Below, piece by piece: positions 11,601 to 23,699 of a stretch of DNA of 64,000 nt. Origin of the DNA: Artemisia argyi. Taxonomy: Eukaryota > Streptophyta > Magnoliopsida > Asterales > Asteraceae. The number at the start of each line of letters is the position of its first letter. Position 1 is the first letter of the stretch. The notes beneath the pieces were generated by a model. It saw only the letters and a list, made by a program, of their open reading frames with translations. It made no database searches and had not been told where the DNA came from. The stretch lies in the NCBI GenBank assembly GCA_030686995.1, contig CM060687.1, forward strand, positions 167,324,090-167,388,089, read 5' to 3'. A program made the translations under genes and the position numbers.

Positions 11601-14245
11601 ACATAATAGTTTATAATCAAAACATTTCGGAGGTGATCTTAAATATCTTCATTATCACCAGACAATTTTCATTTTACTTATCATTTTATTACTAATTCCA
11701 CATGATTTGAATAGAATCTTGCGCTTGCATTCAGCTGTATACATTCTTTATTTTCAGCTTAGGTAGGATGCGGTATATATAACGTATTTGTATACTATGT
11801 CCGGCAGATCTTCTTTCTGGAATTCAAAGAGAGTTAGAAGCTGGAACATTGCCAAGACCTATTGCTCAATCGATGGAGGAGTTGTATCAGAACTACAAAA
11901 ATGCAGTAAATTTTTTCTTTATTTCTTTCGGCAGAATTCCTTCATTTTTAGTGCATGTGGAACACTGAGTAGCATAGACCATTTGAATGAGTAGGAGACT
12001 GATTTTAACTTATTTATGTGTGTTTTTCATCCTATTCTTGAAAAAGGTCCAATAAGAATAGGATGTATGATTTCAAAATGAACCTAAACTATAATGTCAC
12101 TAAAGAGTGGGTATAGAAGCAGCATGTGATTGTTGTTGCTTTCCTCCTTGTGGCTTGTTACCGCATAGCGAGCTTTGGATTTCCTGTTTATAATGCTTTG
12201 CTTGTAGCCTGACATTATCATGAGGCTTTAGGTTTAGACGAGTAACAGTATTTAGTGTCACTAGTGGGAGTGTTTCTCACTAATTTGTGTATAAGCAAGT
12301 ACTTGGTTTCTTCAATATCACCTTTCTTATGCTAGTGCCAGTTACTGGTCAGGATTGTCGGTTTGTCACTGGTCAGGATTGTCAATTTGTCACTTTAAGA
12401 GCTTATCAGTTGGGATCATTGGCCCTCCTGTCAAAGATTTAAGCTTTTAGGTGAGTTGGTGAGTCGAGGCTTAAAACTTTCACTCAATAAGAAAACTAAT
12501 TCAGATGGGTATGATACTTTAGTTGGTCTAGTTTAGCTAATGATGTTTTTTTCTCAACGACTCTGTAGTATTCAACATTCTTTTCTTTTCCAGGTTTTAT
12601 CAAGTGGAGTTCCTCACGCAGAAGATATTGTATTGGCAAACATGCGTATAGCATTTGATCGCATGTTCTCGGATGTGAAGGTTTGCCTTTGATGATGCTT
12701 GCTAATATTTGTTTCATTTCTATCATTTGTCTATTCTCTAAATATATTCGTTAATTTGCAGGAGCCATTTGAATTTTCACCATATCATGAAGCAATTAAG
12801 GAACCTTTTAATTACTATTTGTTTGGTCAAAATTATATCCGTCCTTTGATCAATTTCAGGTTAGTCAACAATAATTTGCTCTTTTCTCTATTGTATTAAG
12901 TGTACTATTTGTGACCAAAGAATACAGGGAAGGGATAACCTGCCCTTGGTATTTGTTGCTTGAATTGTGTTGTCTGGATGCTAATGGTGTTGTAGATGAT
13001 TACAGCCTATCTCAGTGTCCAATTAGATTTATTATCTGCATAAGTTGGCTAAAGCAATCAGTTATATTCGAATACTATAAACGTTATGGATCTTTGTGTA
13101 CAGGGTTTTGGTCAAATTTGTTCTACCCAATTGGACATAAGTATTATTAAATACCATTTTCATGATTAATATCCAACTCCTTTTTCATTGAGCTCTTCTT
13201 ATTATATAGCATGGTACCCGCGCAATGCTGCGGTGACGGCAGAAAAAATACATAAAGCAAGAATAATTGACGCCGATATATAGTAATCGTAAAGAAGAAA
13301 AAGTCGGTGGTGGTTGTTGGCAGTGGTAATTGTTGATTGTATCTATAAAGAGGAGATTCATGTGTCGTTTATTTATGACATAAAAGTGAATGAATATACT
13401 TGATTTATTAAGCAACTCATCATGAAGATAAATGTATGCAATTACTTAATAAATTTATATTAAAATCACCAACCATAGTAATTGTGTCTCATAAATTACG
13501 TGAAACTTATTAATACACCAGATTTAATGTTTATACTATAGACATGGCTACGTAAGATTGTCTGTAACACCGTCCATGAGATAATAAGTTGCAAATTTTC
13601 TAATCCTTCTAATTTAAGATTATTATACTATAATTATATAAATATTTAGTTACAAAATTGAATTTTAAAGATTGAATGATCATTATACATATATGTAGTT
13701 AAGAACTCAATGGCCATTACTATAGGCTTGTGTAGTCATAAATTTGTATTTATATCGTCTTAACTTAAGTTCTAATGTTCAAATTAATGTGTACAGTTAC
13801 AAAGTTACAAATAATTGATATCATAGTGAATAATTATTACTTGTAATAAATTGAAATATTTATTTAAAAAAAAAAAAAAAAAACTGTTAATAATAGCAAT
13901 TGTGTATGCTTACAAATTTTAAAACTTCTAAAAATAAAAGTCCTAAATGCTTTATAATATAGTAGAGATAGAGATGGAGATAGAGATGATAAAGGTAAGT
14001 ATGATTGTCATCCTTAATCGCAGTGTTGTTTATTTTCAGGGAATCATATGTTGGCAATGTATCCATTTTCAGTGCAATGGAAGAACAGCTCAAGCAGGTA
14101 CCTGGTTGTTACAGCTATTTCATATTATATGATTTGTCTTAATCAAAGTTAGCGCCCGGTGTGCTTTTAATATGTTTACAGTAGGGTCTTCCTCTTTAGC
14201 ATAACGTGTCTTTGTTTTCTAATGTTCTAAAATGATGTTCTGTTA

Positions 14246-14282
<37 letters not shown>

Positions 14283-16305
14283 GGCTTTTATTAGGAAGTC
14301 CTTTTAGGCATTGTTTTGCACCATGTAAATATGTTTTTGGTACGAGAAGTACAATTCAATGAAGTGAAAACTTCACCCGCCTAGATATGGTTTCCAGTGT
14401 GTGTATGAATTTGTGAATTAATTTTTGGAAGAAAGCTGACCTATGATTTGGGACTCTTTAAAATCCTTTTTTTTCCCCTCAATCAAGGCTACTACATGTC
14501 ATTTAACTTGTGTATATTTCTTTATTGCTTAACTACTGTTGGCATTGCACCTATTTTCCTTTTTGCAACTCTTTTGTATGAGATCTTGCTTTCTTAAGAG
14601 CCTAATGTTTACTTTTACAACTGAACCATCAGGGTGAAAATGTGATTTTCATTTCAAACCACCAATCAGAAGCGGACCCAGCTGTTATTGCCTTGCTGCT
14701 CGAAACGACAAATCCTTATATTTCCGAGAACATAGTAAGCCCGATATATTTTAGAACCATGTATCATTAAAGTGCTTCCATTAGTCCAATATTTGAATGT
14801 TGTTATGCAGATCTATGTTGCTGGGGACAGAGTTATAACAGATCCTCTTTGCAAGCCGTTCAGCATGGGAAGGTTCTAATATACTTTCTATTTGGCATCA
14901 CAAGTTTGCCTTCATATGTTTGGTCCTAATATGAACTTATACGTTAGGAATCTGTTGTGCGTATATTCAAAGAAACATATGAACGATGTTCCTGAGCTTG
15001 CTGATATGAAAAGGAGAGCAAATACAAGAAGTTTAAAAGAGATGGCTTTGCTTTTGAGGTACTCCCATCATTTTTTGAAAACTTAGAAAAAGCTATTATG
15101 ATAAAGGTTGAAAAAAATCCTATTGGTGTCATCTAGTTGTTTTCGTTCTTTACAAACATCATACATGGATAAAAATTCTTTTAATCACACTTCTATGCAT
15201 GTTTCTTAATGATTTTCTTAAGTAAGGTGTTGACTGATGGCCTACCTTTTGATATTTGTGATTCTTGAGCCACTAATGTTTTTAGATCTAATCAAAATGT
15301 TTAATAACTTTAATTTGAGTTTTAGGGGTGGATCAAAAATAATATGGATTGCACCAAGTGGTGGCAGGGACAGGCCGGATCCGATCACCAACCAATGGTT
15401 TCCGGTAAGATATATACTGCCAATCTGCTATGACATGGAAACAGTAGGGAGACTTTAGAAAAAAAAAATTATTGACTAAATTGTCTGCGATTACACAGTT
15501 TTTTTAATTTGGCAACTTCCGTTCATAATATTCTATGAGATGACTTTTCTTGTTAAGTGCTCTTATACTTTATGTAGTGGGAGTAACATCTGGTGCTTGT
15601 TCATGTGCTTCAAAAATATATATCCTTGTTTGATGATCGATGAAAGTGACAATGGACCCCTCGTTATTCTTTTTTTTACTTTCTATCTGTTAAAACACAT
15701 CACTGTTATTTACCAAGTATTTCATAATCTAATATTTAGGCACCATTTGATGCCACTTCACTGGACAACATGAGAAGGCTCGTGGACCATGCAGGTGTGG
15801 TGGGTCATATATATCCTTTAGCCATATTGTGCCATGACATCATGCCCCCTCCTCCTCAGGTATGCATTCTGCTTTAAATTTCTTTGTTTTATCTGTTTAT
15901 CTCAACTCTATATACCTTTAAGAGATTAAATTAAGAAACAATATTGGATAGGTTGAGAAAGATATTGGAGAGAAAAGGTTGATCGGTTATCATGGCACCG
16001 GAATATCTCTGGCACCTGAAATTAACTTCCAGGAAGCCACTGCTACTTGTGGATCGCCTGAGGAGGTAGGCCTTACATAGTTTAGCATTCTCAATTCTCC
16101 GTCATTGCATGAAGTTCATTTCCTAAGCAATTTGCAAGTAAGACCCCTCTGTTAATTGCAGGCCAAGATAGCTTATTCACAGGCAATGTATGATTCTGTC
16201 TGTGAGCAATACAACGTGCTACAATCTGCCATAAATGAAGCAAAAGGCTTAGAAGCCTCAAAACCTAATGTTTCATTGTCACAACCCTTGCAATTGCTCG
16301 ACTAG
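8630..16305 (+). CDS. ATS1: Plastid glycerol-3-phosphate acyltransferase, complete
   Basis: It transfers an acyl group from acyl-ACP to sn-glycerol-3-phosphate in the chloroplast stroma, the first step of plastid glycerolipid synthesis. Exons: 8630-8855, 11808-11905, 12594-12680, 12762-12859, 14040-14097, 14633-14734, 14811-14872, 14948-15058, 15326-15404, 15740-15859, 15952-16065, 16162-16305. All junctions are GT-AG and the joined frame is open for 432 codons. Residues 1 to about 75 are Ser/Thr/Arg-rich, as in a transit peptide. The acyltransferase motif NHQSEADP (catalytic His about 199, Asp about 204) is in exon 6, [17 protein letters not shown] in exon 7 and [12 protein letters not shown] in exon 9. 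The family usually has about 450-460 residues, the difference lying in the transit peptide. Intron 1 is nearly 3 kb and contains a SINE relic; intron 5 has a 33-base T run. The Ser in NHQSEADP, where I recall Thr in Arabidopsis, is a conservative change. Confidence 0.93.
10985..11065 (+). mobile_element. Au-like SINE relic in ATS1 intron 1
   Basis: 'gaggtacgactgtctacat' followed by 'catacctcgcccgtaccctg' and ending 'gtgggtttgggtgttgttg' resembles the 3' half of the widespread plant Au SINE as I remember it (a gaggtaaggtctg...tacat region and a terminal ttgttgtt). The tRNA-like head is not obvious and no target duplication was identified, so only the tail part is called. Confidence 0.55.
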
Positions 16306-16429
16306 TTTATGCTTTTTTTGGCTATTTCGTCCCAACTTGGTTTATAGGTATGCATCTAATTTTTAAACATTATTCTACATGAAAAACACTAAGGACTGGT
16401 ATAATCCTGATATACAAATTTGATAGTTT

Positions 16430-16461
<32 letters not shown>

Positions 16462-18126
16462 TGTAAATACAGGTGAAGACTTTTTTTTTACATGACCTAG
16501 GGGTGTATAGATACCAAATCATAGATCAACAAGCAAATTCCATTTTAGATGCACAGCAAGGGAAGTCGTCTTTGGAGCAGATGATATAGGTGCATAGTTT
16601 TTGGGTTCAATATAATTATGAAATCATATCTGTAGGAATCGTCGTGTACAGTTAAATGTTGCTTATGGTAGCTTCTCTTGTAAAGGGACCATCAAGTTGT
16701 AGACAAATCTTAAAAACACACATGTTGGACCTTTTAGCATCAATCAATATATGGACTTTCTTATTAGTTCATGACAGGTTATATTTCAGGTTTGATTTGC
16801 ATTTGGTTATTAGCTATAAATGTGGACACTCAAATCAAAGATTGCTTATAAATAAAGAGAAAGCAAGTGCTTATTAAACTGATTAAAAGTTTGACACTCA
16901 AAAATCGCTTCTCTGCTTGAGAAATATGCACATCGAGTCTGGCCATGTTGACCCCTCATCCAGAAGGTTTTGTCTCTCTTTCATGAATAGTTGATGTGAA
17001 ATGTAATTAACCAATAAAAATTTCATTATGTATTACTTTATAATAAAACAATTCAGGAAATGGTGGAAACATGTCTTTATGTTTTGCAAAACTTTAATTT
17101 GCACCTTTTCTTTAATTTTACCAGTTGATCTCAAATTCTCATGCTTATACATGGCATGAAACTCTTCAACAGTTATGATCATTTATCTTCTAGACTAAAG
17201 TTGATATCTATGCACACGCTTTTCCTTTGATTTTCTTTATTTTCCCTGTAACTAGATAAGTGAGCTGTAAATATTTATTACAGTCCTGATATTAGTACAA
17301 AGTCCAGAAGTTCCTAAAAAGCTAGTAACAAAGTTTTAAGTATGTGTCCTCTTTCCCTATACTATTTGTGTAACATTACCAAAGTGGTAATCCACTTTTT
17401 TTGATTTAATACAGATGATTTTAAAATTTTGGTTAAATTTCGATGAATGTTTGTCTTGACGCATTCGTGAATATTAAAGATGTGTTATTCAAGTTCTGAT
17501 TGACGTTATACATGTTCCTATAGACTTGTTAATGAGTATTTTCAAGGATCATCCAGGAATCTTGAAAACTTGCGATTGAAATGCTTTTCATGATCAATCT
17601 TTACTTATATATTGTTTTCACATAAATCAATCGCCGTGTAATACGTTTGCTTTGAATTATTGTAAACCCGGTTGCCGTGAACCCCTCAGTCCGCCCCCGG
17701 TTGAACTAATATTGTAAACCTTGAAGATCTAAAAGTCATATTGAAAACGATTATGTTTAAATATTGTATAAATCTTTTTTTTTTTTTTTCCTTAGAACAC
17801 AAATGATTCTTAAACACTGTTTGTTATCACGTTTGCATAGTTTAAGGCAAACAACATAAACATGACAACAACAGGAACAAATACATTACCCAAGGATCCG
17901 TTGGTAACTTGCTGTCACCACGTGCGACGCTTAATGACAAAGAACTTTTATATCCTCGTTTGGATTTAAAATCATGCAAATCATTCTTGAGGAATATCTT
18001 AAATATTAAAGAAATAATCATAATAAATAACATAACCTTATAAACAAAATTATTGCATGTTTTCCTTGTGAATATTTACTTATTTAGTTTCGTACACATT
18101 TTAATGTTTATTAACAATGTAAATAC
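16306..18126. other. ATS1 3' flank and intergenic DNA
   Basis: AT-rich, with T runs at about 16430-16460 and 17769-17789. No conserved frame, tRNA or recognisable repeat. The short open frames at 16656-16877 and 17842-18033 show no family signature. Confidence 0.5.
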
Positions 18127-18392
18127 TCATTCCGTTCTAAAATAAAGTGTTTTTTGTGAAGGAAAATGATATAACCTCCTAATTTTTGTTCATATAAATC
18201 TTCATAACCATATAATTTTATGTCATGTGCCAAAATGAATAGAGAAAATGATGAAAGAGATTTAATCGAGTTCAAATGTCACCATCTTTGTTGTTATGAG
18301 GATCAATTAGGCAATATTATTAGGCTATAGCATCGCCTTTTTATGAATTCTCGCTAAAGTCATTTTAATTGAGTGAAATATCAACTTTTTTT

Positions 18393-18433
<41 letters not shown>

Positions 18434-18917
18434 GGTGACTTTCATTTTTTGGATAAGAGTCGAACCTACCTCATGGTAGGCCCTCATCCACCACATACCC
18501 AGACTATGTTGTCTTAACCGGGTCAATGCTGGCGCAGTGGGGATTATTAACGGCGTCCGCCCGGAAACCGTACCGCCTCCACACGATTATAATTCGCTTG
18601 AGAAACGGCCGGATGAAAACCGGGGCCGGCTCAGATTCGAACCTGCGCAGCTAATGGCTTACAGGGTCTCCTCTTCATTGCCTAGTATCAACAAACCCTG
18701 TGGTTAAAGAGGACTTCCTGGATGGTCACCCATCCGGTACTACTCTCTCTGTGACTCACTTAACAAGTTAAGCACTCATCACTAGACCACATGGTAGTTG
18801 ATTGAGTGAAATATCAACTTCATCGACTAAAGTCATTTTGATTGATTGAAATATAAAGTAAATATATTTAGGATATTTCAAAATGAAAATATAGACATTT
18901 ATTTTGAGAGAAAGAAG
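18127..18917. mobile_element. Stowaway-like MITE, interrupted by a SINE
   Basis: The left end CTCATTCCGTTCTAAAATAA (18128 on) and the reversed right end CTTCTTTCTCTCAAAATAAA (ending about 18917) are diverged versions of the Stowaway terminus CTCCCTCCGTCTCAAAATAA, next to TA. The two halves are separated by the 413-bp SINE-like insertion at 18388-18800; without it and one target copy the element is about 360 bp. The right terminus is degenerate. Confidence 0.5.
18388..18800 (-). mobile_element. SINE-like retroposon with a 5S rRNA-like segment
   Basis: Read on the minus strand, the insertion starts near 18800, runs about 370 bp and ends in a poly(A) tail (the T run at 18388-18430). An exact 20-bp target duplication attgagtgaaatatcaactt lies at 18368-18387 and 18801-18820, the mark of LINE-mediated retroposition. 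Near its start is a tRNA A-box-like 'tggtctagtgatgag'. Minus-strand 18748-18709 closely resembles the 3' half of plant 5S rRNA, including the C-box region (gatgggtgacc...ggaagtcctc). A B-box-like 'ggttcgaatct' follows further in, and another 'ggttcgactct' near the tail. No coding frame. A Cassandra-type TRIM is the main alternative, but it should have LTRs and a 5-bp duplication rather than poly(A) and 20 bp. Confidence 0.8.
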
Positions 18918-19084
18918 TATCATAATTCCTGAAATTGATATAGCTATTTTATTGGCAAGATTGATTGAAAGAACTTCCATGCATGTTATCTGTATTTTTC
19001 TAATCACATGAATCATTATTCTTGTCATCTTTGTTATGTACTTTTGAGATGCAAATGCATTGACTTTCTTTTAATACTCGTAAT

Positions 19085-19358
19085 CAGGGATGGAAAACAG
19101 CCAAACTCGACAAGGAAACTCAAACGCGAATTAATTAGGGCGCGGTAGGGCATGCGGTGCGGGTTTAGGGCTTAAACGGTGATTTTTAATTGGGTTCGGG
19201 GCGGGAAGCGGGGTGTAACATCCCTGCTTCGCCTCACTCGAAACAAATATATAAATATACAAGTTGTTTTTAAGAGAATTAGTTTTGCAATTAAAAAAGA
19301 ACTAGCGGCACAGCTTGTTATTCATTTGACTTCAAACTTTATATAAATCCAAATTAAT

Positions 19359-19433
<75 letters not shown>

Positions 19434-19853
19434 TATAGTATTATATTAGCATTTATGTAATAAAAACATGTTTTTTAAATAGTTGTTAGCTGTTTTTAAC
19501 TTTGTAATATTCCAAATTGCGATCATAATTATAGAAGCTTTTTTAACGTCATATTTTTAAGAGAAGTTGTAACTTGTAACCGTGAAGTTATCATTATCTA
19601 TTTTTAATACTACTTTTAGAAACTTAACAAGGCTATCGCGTGGTGTAAATATAATATTAAATGTGAAACGACGCGGGTTTGTTTGAGAATCGTGCCCATA
19701 TAAGATACCCTGATAAGATCCCGACGAGAACGGGCGGGTTTGAGAACGCATCACACCCTAACGGAGGGCCCCAATGAGGATTTGGGACAAAGAAAACTTT
19801 GATAATCGAGTTTGAGGATAGGAATGATTGTCCCGGCCCCGTTGCCATTCCTA
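19085..19853. mobile_element. Possible hAT-like element
   Basis: The left end CAGGGATGG and the reversed right end TAGGAATGGCAACGGGGC are similar. The flanks CTCGTAAT (19077-19084) and CTTGTAAT (19854-19861) form an 8-bp duplication with one mismatch. GC-rich arms near both ends enclose a (TA)n array. No transposase frame. The terminal match is short, so this is moderate support. Confidence 0.5.
19365..19430. repeat. (AT)n microsatellite
   Basis: Uninterrupted AT dinucleotides, about 32 units, inside the hAT-like candidate. Confidence 0.95.
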
Positions 19854-19861
19854 CTTGTAAT

Positions 19862-20839
19862 TGAACTTCATAAATCTCATGTATGTAAAATATCTTTAAG
19901 AGATGACGGAGCTGTTCTAACTTCATACTTCATAAATGGTGACCCATGTTCAATACACCGTCAAAATTTTAGGTCACACCAAGATGACATGATTTGTGTA
20001 TATTATTGTTAAAAATGGATATCACGACAATCAAATTAAATTGAATAAACATCGATTAGTGTCATCCAAATTTGAAATATACTTTAATCAATAAAATGCA
20101 TATTTTGGATTTAAGTTGCCATTTGTTAATGTTCTTAATAAATAAATCAACATTTTAGAGCTCAAAAAGTTGTGAAAATAGATATATTTGTCTCTTCTTT
20201 TATTACTTTTGCGTTTGGCTTATTGGTTGTGTGGTGTCCGATGCACTTTTGTAGGTCCTCACTCCTCAAGACAAGATGCATACAAAAGTAAAGATTTTAT
20301 ATTTCTAGTTTCTATATATGTTCTTCCATGTGTCAAATAAATTTCATTGAACTATTAAAATAACAAAGTAACAAAATACGGAGTAATACAATAATATGAC
20401 TTCGTAGTCTGCTTTTGTGTATTGTCTTCAAATTTTAGAAAAGAGTTGAAGTTAACTACATATGATCTGTACACTTAGCCAACTATTGTCACCACCACCG
20501 TGATCATGTCACATATGCATGTATCTTCCATACATGGTATTATGGTAACATGGCTCTGACTAGTATATAGAGTTAGATTGAACCTCCATCCGGGCGAGCT
20601 ACATTCTCATCTTAGATTCAGGCTAACTTGGGTTTTAGGGCTGGTTACATGTGAGTTTCAATGTTCCGATCGAGCTCCTGAAAATTTCAGCTTGTGTTTT
20701 TCAGTTTTTGCAACAGTGCTGATCGACTCATAGATCATCTATGTTTAGAACATCATTCCTAACAAAGTGAGCAACAAATCACATGTACCGATTAACATCA
20801 CTAAACATTGGAATGTGAGCATGCAACAAATTAAGTAAG
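19862..20839. other. Intergenic, nothing recognised
   Basis: AT-rich sequence with no convincing coding frame, RNA gene or terminal repeats. Confidence 0.5.
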
Positions 20840-20954
20840 TTAGGGGGTGTTTCTTTTTCTCCTTAGCTAAGGGACTATGTAGGGTCCACTTTTATTACAG
20901 CCTCTTAATGGGGAGGGGTTAATATTTTTAGCCTTGGGGATATAGAAGAACTAA

Positions 20955-21099
20955 GGGGGTGTTTGGTTGGAGCAAATTGATGGAATTTGGGGGAATTTGA
21001 AATTCAAATTCCCCCAATTACCATGTTTGGTTCTCAAGAATTTTAATTTTCTAGAATTTAAAATTCCGGAATTCTAAATTGCTTCAACCAAACGCCCCC
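20955..21099. mobile_element. Tourist-like MITE nested in the outer MITE
   Basis: A 145-bp palindromic element. GGGGGTGTTTGGTTGGAGCA on the left mirrors GGGGGCGTTTGGTTGAAGCA when the right end is reversed. TAA flanks both ends (20952-20954 and 21100-21102). No coding capacity. Confidence 0.8.
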
Positions 21100-21136
21100 T
21101 AAGAGAAATATGTGGGTCCTATTTAAAAAATAAATA

Positions 21137-21391
21137 CTACCTCCGTCCCATAATATTTGTTCACTTTGACTTTTTTTAGTCTTTCTTGTTCAAATTTGAC
21201 CATTAATATTTTTATTTGTGTCGTATGATACTTGATGAAAAATATATGAATAAATTGGGTTTTAAATGTATTTTTCATTGATATAATTTTCATCAAATAT
21301 CATATAACACAAATAAAAATATTAATAGTCAAAGTTGAATAAGAAAGACTCAAAAAAGTCAAAGTGGACAATTATTGTGGGACGGAGGGAG
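21137..21391. mobile_element. Stowaway MITE nested in the outer MITE
   Basis: The left CTACCTCCGTCCCATAATA and reversed right CTCCCTCCGTCCCACAATAA are the classic Stowaway (Tc1/mariner) terminus, with TA on both sides (21135-21136, 21392-21393). It is internally palindromic over most of its 255 bp, with arms meeting near 21265. Confidence 0.9.
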
Positions 21392-21452
21392 TACTATTAA
21401 ATGTTTAATGGACCCAATCTCTTAGCTAAAGGAAAAAAGAAACATACTCTTA

Positions 21453-22231
21453 GTCAACTCTATGGCATTTTCAACTCCGTATGACTAAAACAAAAAATAC
21501 CTGGGTTTTTAAAGTCGAACCACAAAACGAATTTTTGGCCTACCGGTTCCCTGTTTTATCGGTTCAACCAGTTGAACTGGCCGGCCAAACCAGTTGACAC
21601 GTAAGTGTTGTGTGTGTTTTGGATGTCACGAGTGAGGTTAGACATCACTCTCCCTCACTCACGACCACTCCGGATAGTCTAAGACCGAACGATTATAACA
21701 AAAAGTCTGTAACGGATGCAAATATTGAATCAAGGAATATAGGATCATGTTTTGAGACGTCGAAGTGTCCCACCACATCATATTGATTAGAAAAGTCAAA
21801 GAAATCAACTTCAAACTTTGACATAATCTGACGTGCCACTGTCACCTCATAGAATTTTGGCATTTGTGGCAACTGGACCCCATCCAACATTTACTCGAGT
21901 GATCTTTGTTGTTCCATTTTTTTATTTCTTATCCACTCAAAAAGAGAAAGAAAAAATTAGTGAAAACATAGAGTAATGCAACATGCCTAACATAAAAAGA
22001 GAGAAAATATAGTAAAAACATAGAGTCGTGATTCACGAACATTTTGATCCAAAAAATAAAAATAAAAAATAAAAAAATAAAAAATAAAATAAAAATCAAG
22101 TTACTACTCAAATATTTTTATTGCAAATGCCAATTATAAGTCGAGTGTTAATTACAATAAAAAAACATTATCATTCGTTTGTGTTATACTAGTGCGTACT
22201 TGAACAATTGAACCTCTTAACACATACTCGT
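21453..22231. other. Intergenic, nothing recognised
   Basis: No gene. A CCGGTT-rich patch at 21540-21600 resembles the dispersed CCGGTT sequence at 6040 and 57740. A-rich low-complexity sequence lies at 22050-22100. Confidence 0.45.
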
Positions 22232-22232
22232 A

Positions 22233-22509
22233 TATATTCCATCAGTCTCAAAATTATAATCCTCGTTTGACTTTTTCAATTTTTGTTTTTCAACTTTAAC
22301 ATTAAGTATTTTTGTTATATTGCATAATACATGATGCAAAATATATAAATAGATTGAGTTTTAAATGTATTTTTATTACTATAATTTTCATCAAGTATTA
22401 TTAATTTATTATATAACACAAACAAAAATATTTAAAATTAAAGTTGAAAAAAAAAAAAAAAAAAAAAAAAAGTCAAACATACACTATAATTTTGAGACGA
22501 ATGGATTAG
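22233..22509. mobile_element. Stowaway MITE
   Basis: The left 'ttccatcagtctcaaaatta' mirrors the reversed right 'ctaatccattcgtctcaaaa', with TA next to each end. The body is a palindrome of about 270 bp, with arms such as 'gttttaaatgtatttttatt' near its centre. A 26-base A run at 22448-22473 has expanded inside the right arm. Confidence 0.75.
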
Positions 22510-22511
22510 TA

Positions 22512-23699
22512 AAAAATTGACATAAAAAGCACCAATACTATTTATCATGCATGTTTTATATTAGCAGTTTACTCGTTTTTATCGTTGTTAAGTGTCAAAA
22601 TCTCTTAACCTCCCTTAATTCGTCAACATAAATAATAGATGCGTTTTGGTCGAATGCCGCTATTAAACATATTATGAAGTCCATGACATACTATAATAGG
22701 TAATGGATTGAGCATTACCAATGAGCCTTTAGCCTTTTTATTTATTGGGTTGTAGAAGCAATAAACTGCTCCTCATGCTTATGACGTGTCGGGTCTTTTG
22801 GACGTGTCAAATAATGCCCTAATGCACCTGATACAATAGAAAGACACACGTTAGAATCACATTGGGTTTGATCTTAAGATCAAGCTGCAGCGTGAGAGTG
22901 AGATTGGGTTAAAGCCGAATGGCTTAGAAATAAATGTCAGAGTAAATTCGTAATTAATGTGTTACCTAAAACCAATTGAGGTAGTTGTATTTATACTATC
23001 TTGATCATGTACTTGACAACATAGGGGAGTGGCACGTCGAGCTATATCTAGCCTAGGTGCTACATGGAACAACCATGATTCGGGTAGGCGGCGCACATTC
23101 GGTCCTTGAAAGGAACTGTTGGGTAAAAGGCATGATGGATAAAAGAGTGTTAGTGTGTACACTGATAGGTCTGTTTTACACTTGAACATAAGTTTGTGAT
23201 CCGTGTGTTCTTGAGCTTGTATTCGTGGAGCAGGAGTACAGGGTAATCATCTGTTCGTGTTTGCAGGTTTGCATAAGCTATGTAGTTTATTATTATGTAC
23301 AAGATTAATTAAGTTTGGTGTATTTGGATCTCATGGACGAAAACTCCTTTTGCGTAAACAAGTGCTTTTAATAAAGTCTTCCGCTATGCGCATTATCTGA
23401 TAATTGCATATCTTTAATGGTTAAATAAAAATTAAATTCCTTGCTTGTTAAGTTGTCATTTTTCCATCACATGGATGAGTTGTATGGGGCATATACAAAG
23501 GTTACCCTCCAGCAGGTGTTTGTTGATAGTTCGGAGGGGGATTATAAGGCATATTACTTTAGGTAGAGTATAGGGATTTGTATAGTTAGGAGGATATGGC
23601 TGAGTGTTCTCCGGGGGGTACATACCATTAGGAGGAGGATTTCCTCTCTTGATTAATTGAAGGTTGAGAGCCTTCGAAATCGACAGTGAGAGATAAATA
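22512..23699. other. Intergenic, nothing recognised
   Basis: AT-rich with no conserved frame. The open frame at 22962-23189 (-) has no recognisable family. Confidence 0.45.

Larger units (their letters stand above)
20843..21449. mobile_element. Tourist-like MITE (outer layer of a nest)
   Basis: The left end GGGGGTGTTTCTTTTTCTCC, followed by 'ttagctaag', mirrors the reversed right end (GAGTATGTTTCTTTTTTCC then 'tttagctaag'). TTA flanks both sides (20840-20842, 21450-21452). Two other MITEs lie inside it (20955-21099 and 21137-21391); without them it is about 200 bp. TTA duplications and G-rich ends fit the PIF/Harbinger superfamily. Confidence 0.7.

Noticed and set aside
18600..18760. Possible 5S rRNA or tRNA gene
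   Set aside because: Only part of 5S rRNA is matched, and the segment sits within a poly(A)-tailed retroposon.
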